A stretch of 64,000 bases of DNA from Misgurnus anguillicaudatus. Taxonomy: Eukaryota; Chordata; Actinopteri; Cypriniformes; Cobitidae. The notes below the pieces were generated by a model. The model ran no database searches. It was not told where the DNA came from and was given only the letters and a program-made list of their open reading frames with translations. The DNA lies in the NCBI RefSeq assembly GCF_027580225.2, contig NC_073352.2, forward strand, positions 3,040,501-3,104,500, given 5' to 3'. Position 1 is the first letter of the stretch. The number at the start of each line of letters is the position of its first letter. The translations under genes were made by a program, and so were the position numbers. Positions 10,825 to 23,267 of this stretch are shown here, in pieces.

Positions 10825-13557
10825 GATGCATTCCCCGAAACCTTCTTAGCTCTACGTCGTTCTTAAGTTGTACCTTAAGCTGTACTTTATCGTTAATACG
10901 TTTCCCGAAACGTTCTTAATTACGCATCACTTCTGTAAGTCATTCGTTCAGAAGGTTGGTCTGGAGCACTCTTAGCTATACCTTATCCAACTTGACTCCG
11001 GTAGGGGCCATGACTGTGATAAAAGCTTGTGTAGATTGCAGTCTATATAACTATATATCTGTAAAAAAAAAAAGTTGAAGTACACTCCGTGTTAAATTAG
11101 GCAATTTTTTTATTTAAATAAAACATTCACATAATTAGACATTATTACACTGATGGTTGTTAGATTTTTATTTTTTTCCCCAAAGGAACATCAGCTTCGA
11201 ACTATTATTACAGGCTTAAGAAACTATTAAAAAAAAGAGTTTGAGTAGAGGAGTTGATGAAACTATGGCAGGCAGCTAGCTATACAGCGAATCTTACTAT
11301 TTCATTTGTGCATTTCAAATCTGTTAAATCTTTAGTATACCGGCTATTTTAGCTGCAATAAAACAAATCAAGTAAAAATCGCATGCCACGGGAGCACATT
11401 CATCACGAAATCATAATTGTTGATTTTCCTAAATATTATTTTTGATGTTAAGTCGACTTTGCATCGAAGTTTTTTTATGTTTTCTAACTTTGAGGCAACT
11501 GCATGCCATATTCTTTATAAACACTCAAAAGAAACTGCTCCACTTGATTACTGCTTGTATAAGGTCAACAAATTTTCCACATTAAAACTAATCAAAGCTA
11601 AAATCTAAAGCAATCATAATATATATTTATATATCATATAATATATTTTCTATGTTATATTTAAGGTAAACAGACAGGCGCAGCTCCAGAAACGCTTCCA
11701 TTAAGCTTTATCCGCATTGTAAACGCGCTGCTTGCGCATCCAGTGTCCAAGAACAATAAACGCGTGAACTAATGAACAACAATTTGTTTTTATATATTTT
11801 AAGTGTAATGCACAGCCAAACCAGGTGATTTGCACGACCCACCTTATTCCCCTGTGCAACGCATTTATTGGGAACCCCTAATATAAATTATCCTTTAAAG
11901 TGAAGGAATAATGGATGCATTGGAGCAGTTTATGCATGTTGAAGTTGCGGGTTTTGCATGGGTTTGAAATAAAATAAAATATACAAGGTTTATATTTAAC
12001 ACTGCTCTCTCATACACAGCAAAGTACCTATTACATAAAGTGAACAATTGATTGATGAGCAATCGATATCAACCTATTCAGCACCATCGCCATGGACAGC
12101 ACCTGGTAACGTCGCACGTAAGAAGGAATACCTTAAGAAACCCGCTAAGGTACAGTTCGGGAAACACGCCTAGAAAAGGTATACCTGACTGTAGTTAAAG
12201 GTCACATATGGTCAAAACTGAAATTTTGTGGCTTTTTTCATGATAACTGAGGTCTAGGGGCTATGTAAGTACCATATAAGTTTCAAAACAGTCATTTAAG
12301 AGTCAAAATCACACAGCCTGCTTGAAGTAGCTGTGAGTTAAAACAGTTTGTTTGTACTTCCGTGAATTTGCTACGTCACCGTGAGACAGTCGCCGCCTTC
12401 AGTCTCCACCCTGAGCACTGTCCACCGTCCACTGCCCCACCCCCTTGTTGCTACACAAACTCCTAAGTTATATCACACCACGTGAGAAAATGCTGTTCAA
12501 TTGATGGATGTTAGGAAACTAAATCATTGCAAAGGCTTCTGAAAACATACGAGAACAATGGCTAACATTCATTTAATTAGAAAATCCTCAACAATTAGTT
12601 CAACTTTAGCCGTCTGATCTAAACATTTCACAAGTGGCTGCTTCAGTGTGGCAGTTCAATGCTGGTTTGAATCTACTCATCAAAGATGTTGCAGTCCTTA
12701 CTTTGTTGGATCCGACCTTATCCACAACCCGTAAGTAAACACATATTAAGCAGGGCTGTACGATAACTTGCACGCGATTGTCACGGGAATCTCGTTGTTA
12801 ATAGTAAAGCGGCATCACCTGCTCCCAGAACCGGCTGCCGGTTGCCGCTTCTGAAAGCAGCTGATGGTGATTTACTACTAATCAATGAACCGGCTTTACT
12901 GAAGAGATGCACGAGAGAATCGCATGCGAATTATCAGCAGTCCTAACTTTTAAAATACATTACGGAGCCTGAGAAAACTGAAATGATATATTGTAAACAA
13001 TTATGCAATGCTAACGTGTTTGCTAACTAGATGCTAAAGTGTTGTTTTGTAACGTGAAAGTCTTTGGTAGCCACCGATTTTGATAGAATATATGTTGGAA
13101 ATCAGACGTTGTTTGTATTCTTAAGTTACAGACACAAGCCCTTTTGGTGTCTGTTTGTTTATTGAGTTTAACATGGTAAGGTTAAAATCTCTTAGTCTCT
13201 GTGTCTATTGGTTTACTAACCTAACAAGTGTCCAGAAACTAACACTTAGTGTAATTCCATGGGTAACTTTATTTCAACTGCGTATTTCACTCATAAAATA
13301 ACAGGCCTATCAGAAGAGAGGCTCATGAATATTACTTATTACATGCCAAAACGACCTGTTTTTAGCAGAGCTCCTAAAAGAGGAGCTGTAAAAAATATAT
13401 AGAGATTGTTTTTGGCACTTAAACAGCAAATATATATTCATAAGGACATCATAACCTGAAATAAAACTCTAGAAAGCCTAAAAATATGTGACCTTTAAGG
13501 TTTAACTTAAGAGTCCTCGTAGGGCTCTAAGAGACAACGTTATCTGGAAACGCAGCC
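10825..13557. mobile_element. Inverted-repeat element interrupted by a TTAA element
   Basis: The left end (10825-10868) and the reversed right end (13507-13557) align imperfectly over about 45 bases, sharing TTCTTAGCTCTACG-like and CTTAAG words. Further copies of the CCCGAAAC motif lie at 10900-10950 and, inverted, at 12130-12175. The TTAA-flanked unit at 12199-13494 splits the right end. With it removed the host element would be about 1.4 kb. No coding frame seen. Confidence 0.5.
12199..13494. mobile_element. 1.3-kb non-autonomous element with TTAA target duplication
   Basis: Flanked by TTAA at 12195-12198 and 13495-13498. The ends are inverted repeats (AGGTCACATAT on the left, ATATGTGACCT on the right). 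TTAA duplication is typical of piggyBac and Kolobok superfamilies; the ends do not decide between them. A splice-donor-like CCCGTAAGTAAA occurs at about 12727-12738 and may be an exon relic. No transposase frame is recognisable. Confidence 0.75.
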
Positions 13558-14916
13558 CAGATCTCAATGGACAAATTCAAATCCAGCCCTGCCTTATTTC
13601 ATCTCAAAAGCCGTTTCATTCGGATATACGTCACCACGAGGAAAATAAGGCAATCGCTACTTCCGTTTCATGGCGACTTTAAAGCATTGTCGCCTGACGT
13701 TAGGGTTAGAGTTGGGTTTGGATGTCATTTTATGTAACAGAAAGTTGTTCTAACCCCAAACCAAAGAGACAATTGTGAAAACAATTGTGAAACTGACACG
13801 GAAAGGAAATGCGTGGCAGGGCATGTTAAATAGTGGAAATACATGACAATGCCACACAAAACTGAGCAAAATAATGCGTGACTATTTCACGTATTTTGTG
13901 AGATCAGACTATATTTTAAAATAACTTTCTCTGTGTGTGTTGCTTCAGTGCTGATTCTTGCCATACTTCTGTTGCCAAAATCCGTGTGCATATGTTGCCA
14001 CGTCATCATTGTGTACAAACAATTAAAGGGTCTATATCAAAAGAAAGCCTGAAATGTCTACTTTTAAAGAGCACCTATTGTCCGATTCACTTTTTAACAT
14101 TTCCTTTGGTGTGTAAGTGTGTGTTAGTACAGAGGGGCAACCTAACAGTTATTATTTAAAATATATAAACAAATATATAAAAAATAAGTCCCCTCATAAA
14201 AGCTACCATAGATTATAATCATGTGAAAATGTTTGCAGTGTTATTTAGTGTCATGTAAGTTATAATTTGTAAGGAAAAGGGCAGAATTAATAATTAAATT
14301 TTCTGTTCTCTTACCAGCACATTCATCTGAACATTTCTTGTGACACTATATGAGGAGACTGTGGCTGACCCAGAAACTGTCTACTGCTTATCATCTCACC
14401 AATGACCAGGATCTGTGCTTCTTATAAATGACATATACAACAAAATCCATACAGACAGAAACTGGCTTTGAACACATGAGTAAAAAATTTGTAATTTTAT
14501 TAAATAGCACCTTAAGCTCCTGAGGTGCCTTTTAAACAATATTGAAGTTTATATTAAGTCCTGATTTGGCTCTAACTGGCTGTTTTTGTCATTATTTAAT
14601 AAACTTAATCAAGAATTTTAGTTTTGTAGTTTCAGTCATTAATAGGCTGACAGACAGTTATACTTCAGTCATGACATATGGTCATGAAATGTTAATATGT
14701 TTGGTTTTGGCAGCACTAGATCTTTTAATGTTGCCTCTGCTGATACACATGTGCTGCAGCGCTGTCATATTTACTTGATCTGTTTAGTTGTTTTCTTGTG
14801 GTCCTTTGTTCCCTGTTCATTATTGTGTAATGTCAAATGGTTTCTCGTATTACTATTATCAATCATTGTTCAAATGAATTAGTCACTTCACTGTTTACAT
14901 TACTTCCAGTTCCTTC
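13558..14916. other. Intergenic DNA, nothing recognised
   Basis: AT-rich with several short frames that have no motifs. No element ends identified. Confidence 0.5.
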
Positions 14917-15328
14917 TGTCATGGTTAGTGCATGTAATTCAACACGACAAACAAGAGAAACACTTCTAAATACACTTTAACCAGAAAACCAGGAATATAG
15001 GAGATCAGGAAACGCTGGTAAACACCAACCAAACTAAAACTCTATCCAAAGTTTACCTGACGAAATGAAATAAAGACTGACCATCTGAACTCAGGCAGGA
15101 GTATAAATACACAAACTTAGCTAAGGAAAAAAATGAGGAACAGCTGAAACTAATGAAAAAATAATATGTAACTACGGAAAGGGGATAATTATTTTTAGCA
15201 AGCACTGATAACAAGAACGATAATAAGGGACCATTTAAGGTAATAATCAACTCAAATAAACAGGGAACTCAGGAAAAAAGGAAACAACACAACAGACTAT
15301 TAAACTAAATGCGAGACAGATCTAGACA
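14917..15328 (-). repeat. Possible solo LTR, gypsy-like, minus strand
   Basis: On the minus strand the block has a TATTTATACTCC TATA-like site in the middle, T-rich promoter-proximal sequence and a TGTC...GACA outline. No purine tract or target duplication was found, so this is a resemblance call. Confidence 0.35.
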
Positions 15329-15358
15329 GGTGGGGCTGGGGGTGGAGGTGGGTGATTG

Positions 15359-16277
15359 TTAGGGCACACTCACACTATCCAAACCAAACCGCGCTCGGGC
15401 GCGTTTGACCCCCAAAGCCTGGTTTGTTTGACAAGTGTGATCGCTCTGTTCCGCGCCCGGGCGCGGATTGGTTAATCGCGCCGCGGCCGGGTTGCAGAGG
15501 TGGGCCGGAGGGCGGTTCACTTGGGCTCAGGCGTGGAAGGCTGTGGTGTGAGTGCAATCGCGCCTGAGCGCGATTCAAAAGGTGAAGACGTCAGTTGCGC
15601 GACCACTCACCTTCATCTGCCGCCGTAAAAACCTTTTGATGCGCGCAGCGGGGTTATGTGAATGTCCGAGCTGCGCACGTGACAGGTCAACTAAGCAATA
15701 TGATGACATGTGAGAGGGCTGTCTGTAATCGCGCACCAAACGACTCCGAATAAACAACATTAGCCGCCTCTCAATATGCGTTCTTGTCTGTACTTGCGTT
15801 CTTGTGGACTTGTGAAACGTCATCAGTCGCGGCCCAAGTACTGTTCCAATTCAAAGTTCGCATCAAGCCCAAGTTCACATAAAACCCCCGGATGTGTTCT
15901 TGATCCGCCCATTTTATCGAGGGTGCATCAGAGGAGACTTGTGTGGACTTATGACAGCGAAGTTTCCCAGAATGCATTTCGCGTCAGAAGTTCGTTCTTC
16001 CGAGTCTGAACTTGCAAGTCCGAACTAGGAAGGACACAAGTCCAAACTTGGCGTACTTGGTATTGAGAAACGGCTACAGACTTATCATTACGGTGGGTTC
16101 CAGTGTTAAGAGAGAGCTTTACTTCCTGCTTTTTTCAAAACAATCGCATCTTAATGACGAAAGCGCGCCCGGACTCGGATCGAAAGTACAGTGTGAGTGC
16201 GTGCACCTGGGGGAGTAGGGAGGGGTGACAATCGCGCTGGGGCATGTTTTGGTTTGGATAATGTGAGTGCACCCTAA
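15359..16277. mobile_element. GC-rich inverted-repeat element with TTAGGG ends, containing a nested element
   Basis: Terminal inverted repeats of about 32 bp match at roughly 28 positions and share TATCCAAACCAAA. The interior is strongly CpG- and GCGC-rich, unlike its AT-rich surroundings. A second unit is inserted at 15761-16076. No convincing coding frame; short minus-strand frames across the GC-rich part are likely incidental. Confidence 0.75.
15761..16076. mobile_element. 316-bp nested MITE with TAGCCG...TCTCAATA ends
   Basis: Left end TAGCCGCCTCTCAATA and reversed right end TAGCCGTTTCTCAATA differ at two positions. Interior contains repeated CAAGT/ACTTG words (for example AAGTCCGAAC). 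Lies inside 15359-16277. Confidence 0.7.
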
Positions 16278-16572
16278 GAGTTCTGACAGTGAGCTGCACC
16301 ATACTGCTTACAGCACACTAACAAGACCATTTTAATATAAAGGTAGAAGCAGCATGCGTCGTCACTGGCTACGAATGACATGAAAACCTATTCAGTCTGA
16401 GACATGCTGATGTGTAGTCAACATATGATGGTTGTCAATATATGACGAGGGGTAAGAGCATGTTGGAAATGTATGACTAAACAAGGCCATTGTGATTTAA
16501 CATTACAACATTAACCAACAGCAGACGTTGCCGTACAAACTTAATTTTGTGTGGGGTTTTATGCACATATTG

Positions 16573-16640
16573 CCTGTAGCTCAGTTAGAAGAGTCTTGCA
16601 TTAGCACTGCGAGTCGCTTATCCAAATGCATAAATGTAAA
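16573..16640 (+). repeat. Truncated tRNA-derived SINE-like copy
   Basis: Starts CCTGTAGCTCAGTTAGAAGA, an A-box-like tRNA start, then jumps to GTCGCTTATCCAAATGCATA and TAAATGTAAA, the tail seen in fish tRNA-like repeats. The B box and middle are missing, so this is not a functional tRNA gene. Confidence 0.6.
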
Positions 16641-17656
16641 GCCAAATTTTATCAAGAAATATTGGAGAAATGGTGGAAAACTGATCATGTATAAAGTTTA
16701 CACATTCTGTGATGTCACATGCAATACAACACTGTCATTCTACAGAGCACTTAAAGGAACATTATGTAAGAAATTTATATCAATTAATCATAAAATGGCC
16801 CTGTTATGTCAATAGACATTAAGAAATCATTTTCATTTCAAATACTTATATCACTGACAACAGTGGTTTGGCCAGGATATTGTCATTTAAAGAGTGGAAT
16901 TGCAGCCCTCAACTGATGTTTATGTTGTCATTTTGTGTATTGGCCACCAGTTGTGTGATTGCAGTACCAGTTTTAGCCACAAGTTTTGTAATTGCAATAT
17001 CAGTTTTGTTCACAATCCTACATACTGTTCCTCTTTAACTGTAAACGTAAAAAATAACTATTGATAAATATCAGTCATGTGACCTTTTAGTTGCAGCTGC
17101 CACCATCTTGGTCCCGTACACACTGCATATTAATTTGGTTGTCACTTCACCTTTTAATGCTTAATCCTGTTCTGTACACACACACTTCAGTAATTTAAGG
17201 GACTGACAACCGCATTCTACAACCAAATTAACTCCCGCAAAATGCAGGTAGTGACAACCGAATTTACAAAAACTCTGCACAGTGTGTACATAACCGAACT
17301 GAACAACTAGTAGTTAATCAAGTGTTTAAACATTTATCATAAACAGCGAACAAGAAAAATCCAATAATAAGCCGAAATAAATCTAAATGCTTTACCTCAA
17401 AGATCAAAATATTGGGACCGGCACCCTCACACTTTATTAACACCAAAAACTTCATCGCTTCATGAGCCAAAAGCCATAAACGGTTAAGCGTCAAAACGGT
17501 ATTTACGTACAAAAAAGACGAGGACCTGGCAACACTGCAAGACCGTGCGGTCCGCGCTGTGAAGCAGCCTCACAAAAGTGTAAAATACACAATACGCCGT
17601 AGAACCTACGCACGACTATAAATCGCCATTTACTAACAGGTCAAGGTCTGATCTTC
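16641..17656. other. Intergenic DNA, possible repeat pieces
   Basis: A partly self-complementary zone at 17130-17310 contains AACCAAATTAA and its inverse, but no clean element ends. A frame at 16528-16815 is not recognisable. Confidence 0.4.
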
Positions 17657-17944
17657 TGTCACAATTAGCCACACACAGGAGACGAGGAGTACAATACGAT
17701 GTGATAGTTTTTATCCTATATATAAACAGGTTTAATACAGGAACGTAGAACTTTACTTGGAGAATACGAACACTACAAAGACGAGATCGGACAAGGACAA
17801 AGTGAGAACACAGGGTTTAAATACATGAAGGTAGGAGTACATTTAAATACATAAGAAGAGACATGTGAAGACAATAATTAAACAAATGAGTGACAGGTAA
17901 TGATGATGATGAAACAATGAAGAAACTAAAAACAAACTTTGACA
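17657..17944 (-). repeat. Gypsy-like LTR with adjoining leader, minus strand
   Basis: Read on the minus strand it starts TGTCAAAG and ends TGTGACA. It has a TATTTAAACCC promoter-like site and a GTATTAAACC stretch further on. It is followed by GAAGATCAGACC, the kind of short leader that follows the 5' LTR in fish gypsy elements. The internal region is otherwise missing. Confidence 0.6.
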
Positions 17945-17964
17945 GCATTCCTTTTGTCCTTATA

Positions 17965-18504
17965 ACCTTGTTTATACTGTCAGTCCAAATCCAATTTTGG
18001 AGCATATACGATTGATTGGAATACATTCACATTTACAATGTGTGAACGGCCAAAAACCTCATGAATACATTTTTTCTAATCCGTTTCAGGCTACATCCAG
18101 ACATGTTTTGAAATCCGTTTCAAATCGCATTTCTGGAAGTCTATTTCAGTTTGAACGCTCTGATCGCATTTGTGTAGCTTTTTGGTAATGTCATGCTGTC
18201 ACGTAACGTAATTGCAACCCCAGCGTGAACTTTGGAACAATCCATTTCTGACTAAATGATTGGGGTGTTTGGGGAAAGTCCATGTATTGGGGAATAGGGT
18301 TTCTACAATGTTAGACGTCGAGGCAGATTGTCGTGCCAGAGCGACATCATTGCCATAGAAACAGTGCGGGTAATCCGTAACACGGCAGAACACTACAGGA
18401 CGCACAGAACGGATCTGAACAGTTGTGATACACAATATGGACAGTGAGTCTGTCAAATCAGATATGCACCAAAATTGGATATGGACTGACAGTGTAAACA
18501 AGGT
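17965..18504. mobile_element. 540-bp element with about 48-bp terminal inverted repeats
   Basis: Both ends begin ACCTTGTTTA and continue ACTGTCAGTCCA, ATCCAATTTTGG and GCATAT, matching over about 48 bases with roughly six differences. No target duplication was clear. Non-coding. Confidence 0.8.
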
Positions 18505-19149
18505 ATTAGTTTGGCTGCTAATAAATGTATAACTTACCCCATCGTAACTAAATGCAGTCCTCTCTCATTTTCCAAGCGTCCTTTAAATGTTGGTTATTAG
18601 GTTAACAATATGACCGTCATTCACTAGAACAACTTAATGGAAGCGCACCTAATTCACTTTTTTTTCTTTTTTTTGTTGCTTATTTTGAAAAGATTTGCTT
18701 CACGTTTGGATGGAAACCCAGCAATGACATATCATCTATTATTTTAAAACAATGATTACACAAGAGACTGGTGTAAAATACCAGACGTTTACTTTATATG
18801 AAACTTATGGCTCACAGCAGGTCTATAAGAAAATGTAAGGATGTCAACATTAAAAACCTTGGTCTGTGGAAGAAATGGATATGGCTCATTATCTTTTCTA
18901 TTAGAGGGCCGCATATTCTTCAATATCACAACAGATATACCAAGGGTCAGTAAATGAGTGCTGTCTGATTACTTCTTCACAACAAGCTATCAAATTGCTC
19001 TCGAAACCCATTTTCCCATTCTGTTTCTCTCTGTGACCACCAACCTTTAAAAAAACACACATCTTCAACAAACACTTGACTAAACCGTAACAGCCATGAT
19101 ATTTTCAGCTTGCTTTATATACACCAAGCTTAATGTTAACTCTAAAGGC

Positions 19150-19190
19150 TCACTTAGATAAAAGTGTCTGCTAAACGAATAAATGTAAAT
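19150..19190 (+). repeat. SINE-type tail fragment
   Basis: TAGATAAAAGTGTCTGCTAA followed by ACGAATAAATGTAAAT matches the tail type seen at 16608-16640. Confidence 0.5.
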
Positions 19191-20010
19191 ATAAAAGCAC
19201 ATACAGTAAAGTAGTAACATGCTAGAGTATTCATATCAGACCAAATCAAACCGCAACATATACCAAAGATAAACAGACTTTGAGTGACCATTCAAACAAT
19301 AAAAGTTTCTTTTCATGAAGGACAATGGGCAAGGCCATGTGAGGAAGAAAAACACATTACTGTCACCCACTGACAAAGAGCTAAGTGACTGTAGGAGTGA
19401 GAGGGGTCAGCACTGCTGTCACATCTTTATGGTATTGTGGAACAGAGAAAATCACCTTTCCCAAACACCTTTTCTTACTCGGTGGTTACTTATCACAGAA
19501 CACTGTTTTCACCATAATAATGGAGAAGGCAAACACTTCCAAAATCTGCTACCTAATTAATCATCTTCCAGATTGCTTATTGATTTCTCCAATTCACTGT
19601 GATTTATTTGAGGGGATCACTAAACCAGAGATAGGATGATACAGTTCATCATTAAAAGCCACGGTAAAGGGCTCTGTCTGTCTGGTCAATTCCCAGTGTA
19701 GATTTGAGCATTTATTTAATGAAAGTAAGGGCTCTTCTGATGTTGGAGATAAAGACGTATGTTGCTGGCTTAGAGACAACTGCTTGTGATGAGCCAGCAA
19801 CTGTTGGCAATTATTTTCAGTGGAAAGTAATTAAAGCATGTTTGGAAAGTCGCTAGATTGCGGCATGCGCTAGCATATTCATGATGTCATCACGTTGGCA
19901 TACAGACAAGTGTCAGCCTTTTCACTTCTCTTTTACTCTCTGAACTGTCACACTACTGTATTTCAATACTGTACATACAAATGCACATTAAAGCCGCTAT
20001 TATTTACATG

Positions 20011-20037
20011 TTTTTTTTTTTTTTTGGGGGGGGGGGG
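20011..20037. repeat. Poly-T/poly-G run
   Basis: 15 T followed by 12 G. Simple sequence and a likely site of length error. Confidence 0.9.
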
Positions 20038-20371
20038 TCAGACAGTGAAACAAGTATGACATAGTGACCCATTGAAACTGTTAACCATCAATCACTTCCA
20101 CAACGTCCATTAGGGTAACAATCTGTGCCTATTTAGAGATGACATATGGTTACACAGTATGTTCAAGGAGTCACCAGTTTTAAATTTAAAGCAACACTAA
20201 AGAGTTTTTGCTCTTTGCTCCCCCTACAGGTTGGAAGCGTAATTGTCCATTACCACTGTCGTAAATAATTTAGCCTACTGCAGCAAAGCTGCTCTGATTG
20301 GATTGTAGGTCTGCCGTAAAGCAAGTTTTTGTAGTTTTCACTCGAACTACAGGACCGCGACCCGACGGTTG

Positions 20372-21072
20372 GTAGTCTCAGCCTCAGACGTCACGCCCAC
20401 AGACTGTTGGCTAAACGTCTGATGTTTTTCGTACACTTTTCTGGAAACCCTGTGAGAATGTCAAAGTCGTCTTTGATTGGTTGAAATAAACTGGATTTCC
20501 AGGAGACCCGAGTGTCGCAATTAGTTTCGGTCCCTGGAAAACAAAACTCTGACGTCCCATTGAGGAAGAGAATCAGTCGTGTTATCGAGGATAATAATGA
20601 CCAGTTAACATGATCAGCTAAACATTAGATTCTCAAAAATATGCAAAGATAGCAGCATAGACTCTCAAAAAGACGTCCAAGAGTTTTGCTTGAGGCAGTT
20701 AGTGGAGTCAAAAAGTTTGGTTCTCCTGAATTGCTTGTATGTGTTAAAAAGTTGAGAGATATGCTTCAAACAGATGTTTAACGGGAGCGTCTCATTGATG
20801 TGGCTGTTGATGAAGTGCACAACATTGTTCTATGGTGAGTAATGTTGTTTATTTAGATGCTATTCGGTTGCGCCTGGTTATTTCAATAATTGACTTGTTT
20901 GCCAGCCGGCTCGTTATTGTGGGAAGGCCGAAACGTGACGCTAGACGAAACAAACTGTGATTGGTTGTTTGACATGTCCGTCAAACAGCTAATGAGCGGG
21001 CTTTGTCCAGAAAAAGCAGCGAAAAACACCAGACCTTCAGTATTGAAGGTCTGGCTACGCGAGACTACTGTA
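20372..21072 (+). mobile_element. Second helicase-bearing element, related to 8316-8889
   Basis: Ends TAGTCTC and GAGACTA form short inverted repeats. The right end has the same plan as the 8316 element: a small palindrome (GACCTTCAGTATTGAAGGTC) then TGGCTA. Near-identical 8-mers GACGGTTG (20364-20371) and GATGGTTG (21073-21080) may be the target duplication. It carries a different part of the helicase gene from the first copy and includes a splice donor. The family is the same by end structure; the superfamily is unknown. Confidence 0.65.
20653..20834 (+). pseudogene. Internal RecQ-like helicase exon with DEVH box
   Basis: In one frame the exon reads through KKFGSPELL and LRDML to RERLIDVAVDEVHNIV, where DEVH at 20809-20820 is helicase motif II (Mg-ATP hydrolysis). 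A stop codon at 20779-20781 interrupts it between the two parts. The exon ends at GTGAGT (20835-20840), a canonical splice donor. Upstream in-frame stops place the exon start after about 20652. It is a transposon-borne relic complementary to the Walker A exon at 8517-8765. Confidence 0.65.
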
Positions 21073-21213
21073 GATGGTTGAACACTTCTTTAGTGCGGTT
21101 TAGGGCTGCAAAGCGAATGTGAAAGTGCCGTTCACCCTGTTTCGAGTGGATGAACGACTGAAGGTTTTTTGGAAGCGTTATTTTAAGGTAAAAAAACTAT
21201 TTGGTGTTGCTTT

Positions 21214-23267
21214 ATAACAAATAAGAAGCAAGCAATACACAAATAGGTGACTAGTCCTTCAAAATGCAATTTTGTACTCACGCATCAGCTCTGTGGGGTC
21301 TGAGCTGAATGTGTTGCTTGTCCGCTTCTCTCTTTACCTCTCAGAGGATGACTAGAGAGAGAGAAGTGTGCACTCATCCGGAAAGCAATATCTGGTGCTT
21401 GCAAGGCAGTACACACACTAAGGTTTTTCTCAAGTTTCTTTTCTTAACCATTGATTCAAAACAATGGTGCTGCTCCTCCTGAATCTCCTACTTTTACTTA
21501 AGACTTTAAAAAAAAACTGAACATGATGCTCAGTCACATCAGTATATAGAAATTACAGCAAAGGTCTTCACAGGTCTTTGTGCCTCCTTTGTACCTGACT
21601 GATGCATACAATCCATATCTATATTATTCCTCTCTTGCCAATAAGATCATGCTTAATCCACTCATTATTCCACATTCAAAAGTCTACTTGCTGTTTGTAA
21701 CTTGATTCAACTTACATAATAAATTGTGTGCCTGTTTGAACTATACCTGTAATAATGATTGCTTATTCAGTGCCTGACATTATGGACATCATGGGCCTAA
21801 CATTAGCATTGCTTATTTGCTCCCCTCTCTGTGCTCTCTGTGCCAAGTCTGATAAAAAAATGTAGCTGTAACAAGTTGGTTCATTAAATGGGAGAAAGAA
21901 AGTGCAATGCGTGGTATAGGCGGAAAAGTCGCAACTTTTATTAAAAGATCCAATCGTCAATTGCCATAGAAACAAGATGCGCCCTTAAGACTGCACATGT
22001 GTGCTTAGCACATTAGCGCTGACTGACCCTGATTGACTTGGGTATCACACACAATGTTAAACAGACCTGGGGCCAGAAATAATTAAACTGGGACCTGACC
22101 CAGCTGACCATTTTAAATATAAACTGAACATGGGTCCTCTGTGAAGACATCTAAATTACAGTGTCTAAACGCACAATTACATAAAATATATAATTGTTTT
22201 CAATTACAGTTGCAGTTTAAATACTACATTTAAATACTTGGTCATGCTATTCCATGTTCAAAGTACATCAAAGGAACAACGTGCTGCAACATCTGGCTGA
22301 CAAGCATTTTTGCCCAAAGTCCAGCTGACAAAAATTTTCTCCCTGTGACTCTTAGAGCATCTGATAGAAAATGAAACCATAAAATCATGGTGGCAACCCT
22401 TTCCTCTGATGTGACATCCTTTGTTTGGTATGTGCCCGCGAGCCTATTGTACTGCCTGCTGTTTTCCTTCAACCTCTGCCTGTTCCTCAGCATTCTTGAT
22501 CACACTTGATCCTAAGGTATCACCCTCCTACAGTAATTTTAAGGATACAAATTTTGCCTATGAATCTGATATGCAATGGGGGTTGAATCATTTTGATCAG
22601 AACTGTAGGTTTCATCTGTTGTTTCACTAAAGCCTGCTGTGTTATGCCTCTCAGGTGGCCACCCTGCTCTGGAAACCTCTAGGGGCTATTCCATTACATT
22701 TTTTTTCTACCTGAATCCTTAACCAGTGCTTGTCTTTCCATACCCACTTCAGTATCAATCAACAGGACATATCAGATTCCTCCCTTGGTGTGGTAAGTGT
22801 TTAAATATTCTGGTAGTGGAATACTTGATGCAGAAAAGTAATCAAATGCCACAAGCTACTACAAAGGGCAATGTATTATCAGTAGATCTATGTAGACCAC
22901 CAATGTTGGCCTACAGGATAAATGAGCACTTGAACTCTCGTTGAATGGGTCATTAATGATTCTATGTGGTGGAACATTCCTGGTTCAGCTTATGAACTCC
23001 TTTACAGTTATCTCATCTTAAAGTAGAAGGACACCCTGATCAACCATGTCCCAGACTTAGGGGAAGATCTTGTGGTACAACCCCCTAGGTAGGTCCAAGA
23101 GGTGGTATAATGCCACATCTGCTGCTAAGAGGATTTTCTTAATCATGTTGCTTTTTAAGAGCAAAATTTGATGGATGTTTTATTGGCTAAGTAGCGGGAT
23201 GGGTAACTGGCTGTCCAAAAGGTTTGGGTGAGAGTGATAACCTCAAGGGCCTTGTCCTTAGGAAATA
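21214..23267. other. Intergenic DNA, nothing firmly recognised
   Basis: No long frame. The part at 22650-23220 is less AT-rich and may be decayed transposon coding sequence, but no motif could be named. Confidence 0.4.

Larger units (their letters stand above)
18505..20185. other. Intergenic DNA with a possible conserved block at 19600-19900
   Basis: No gene seen. A repeat-poor, GC-balanced block at about 19600-19900 contains TTGGCAATTATTTTCAGTGG and AGTAATTAAAG, homeodomain-like words that may mark an enhancer. This is weak inference. Confidence 0.3.
20190..21213. mobile_element. Inverted-repeat element with AAAGCAACAC ends, hosting the helicase element
   Basis: Left end (TTAA then AGCAACACTAAAGAGTTTTT) and reversed right end (AAAGCAACACCAAATAGTTT) are imperfect inverted repeats. 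The right flank reads TTAT where TTAA is expected. The middle is replaced by the element at 20372-21072. Confidence 0.6.

Noticed and set aside
16573..16640. Possible tRNA gene
   Set aside because: Only an A-box-like start is present; no anticodon arm, B box or acceptor pairing.
22650..23220. Decayed retrotransposon coding region
   Set aside because: Coding-like composition was noticed but no catalytic motif could be placed in any frame.
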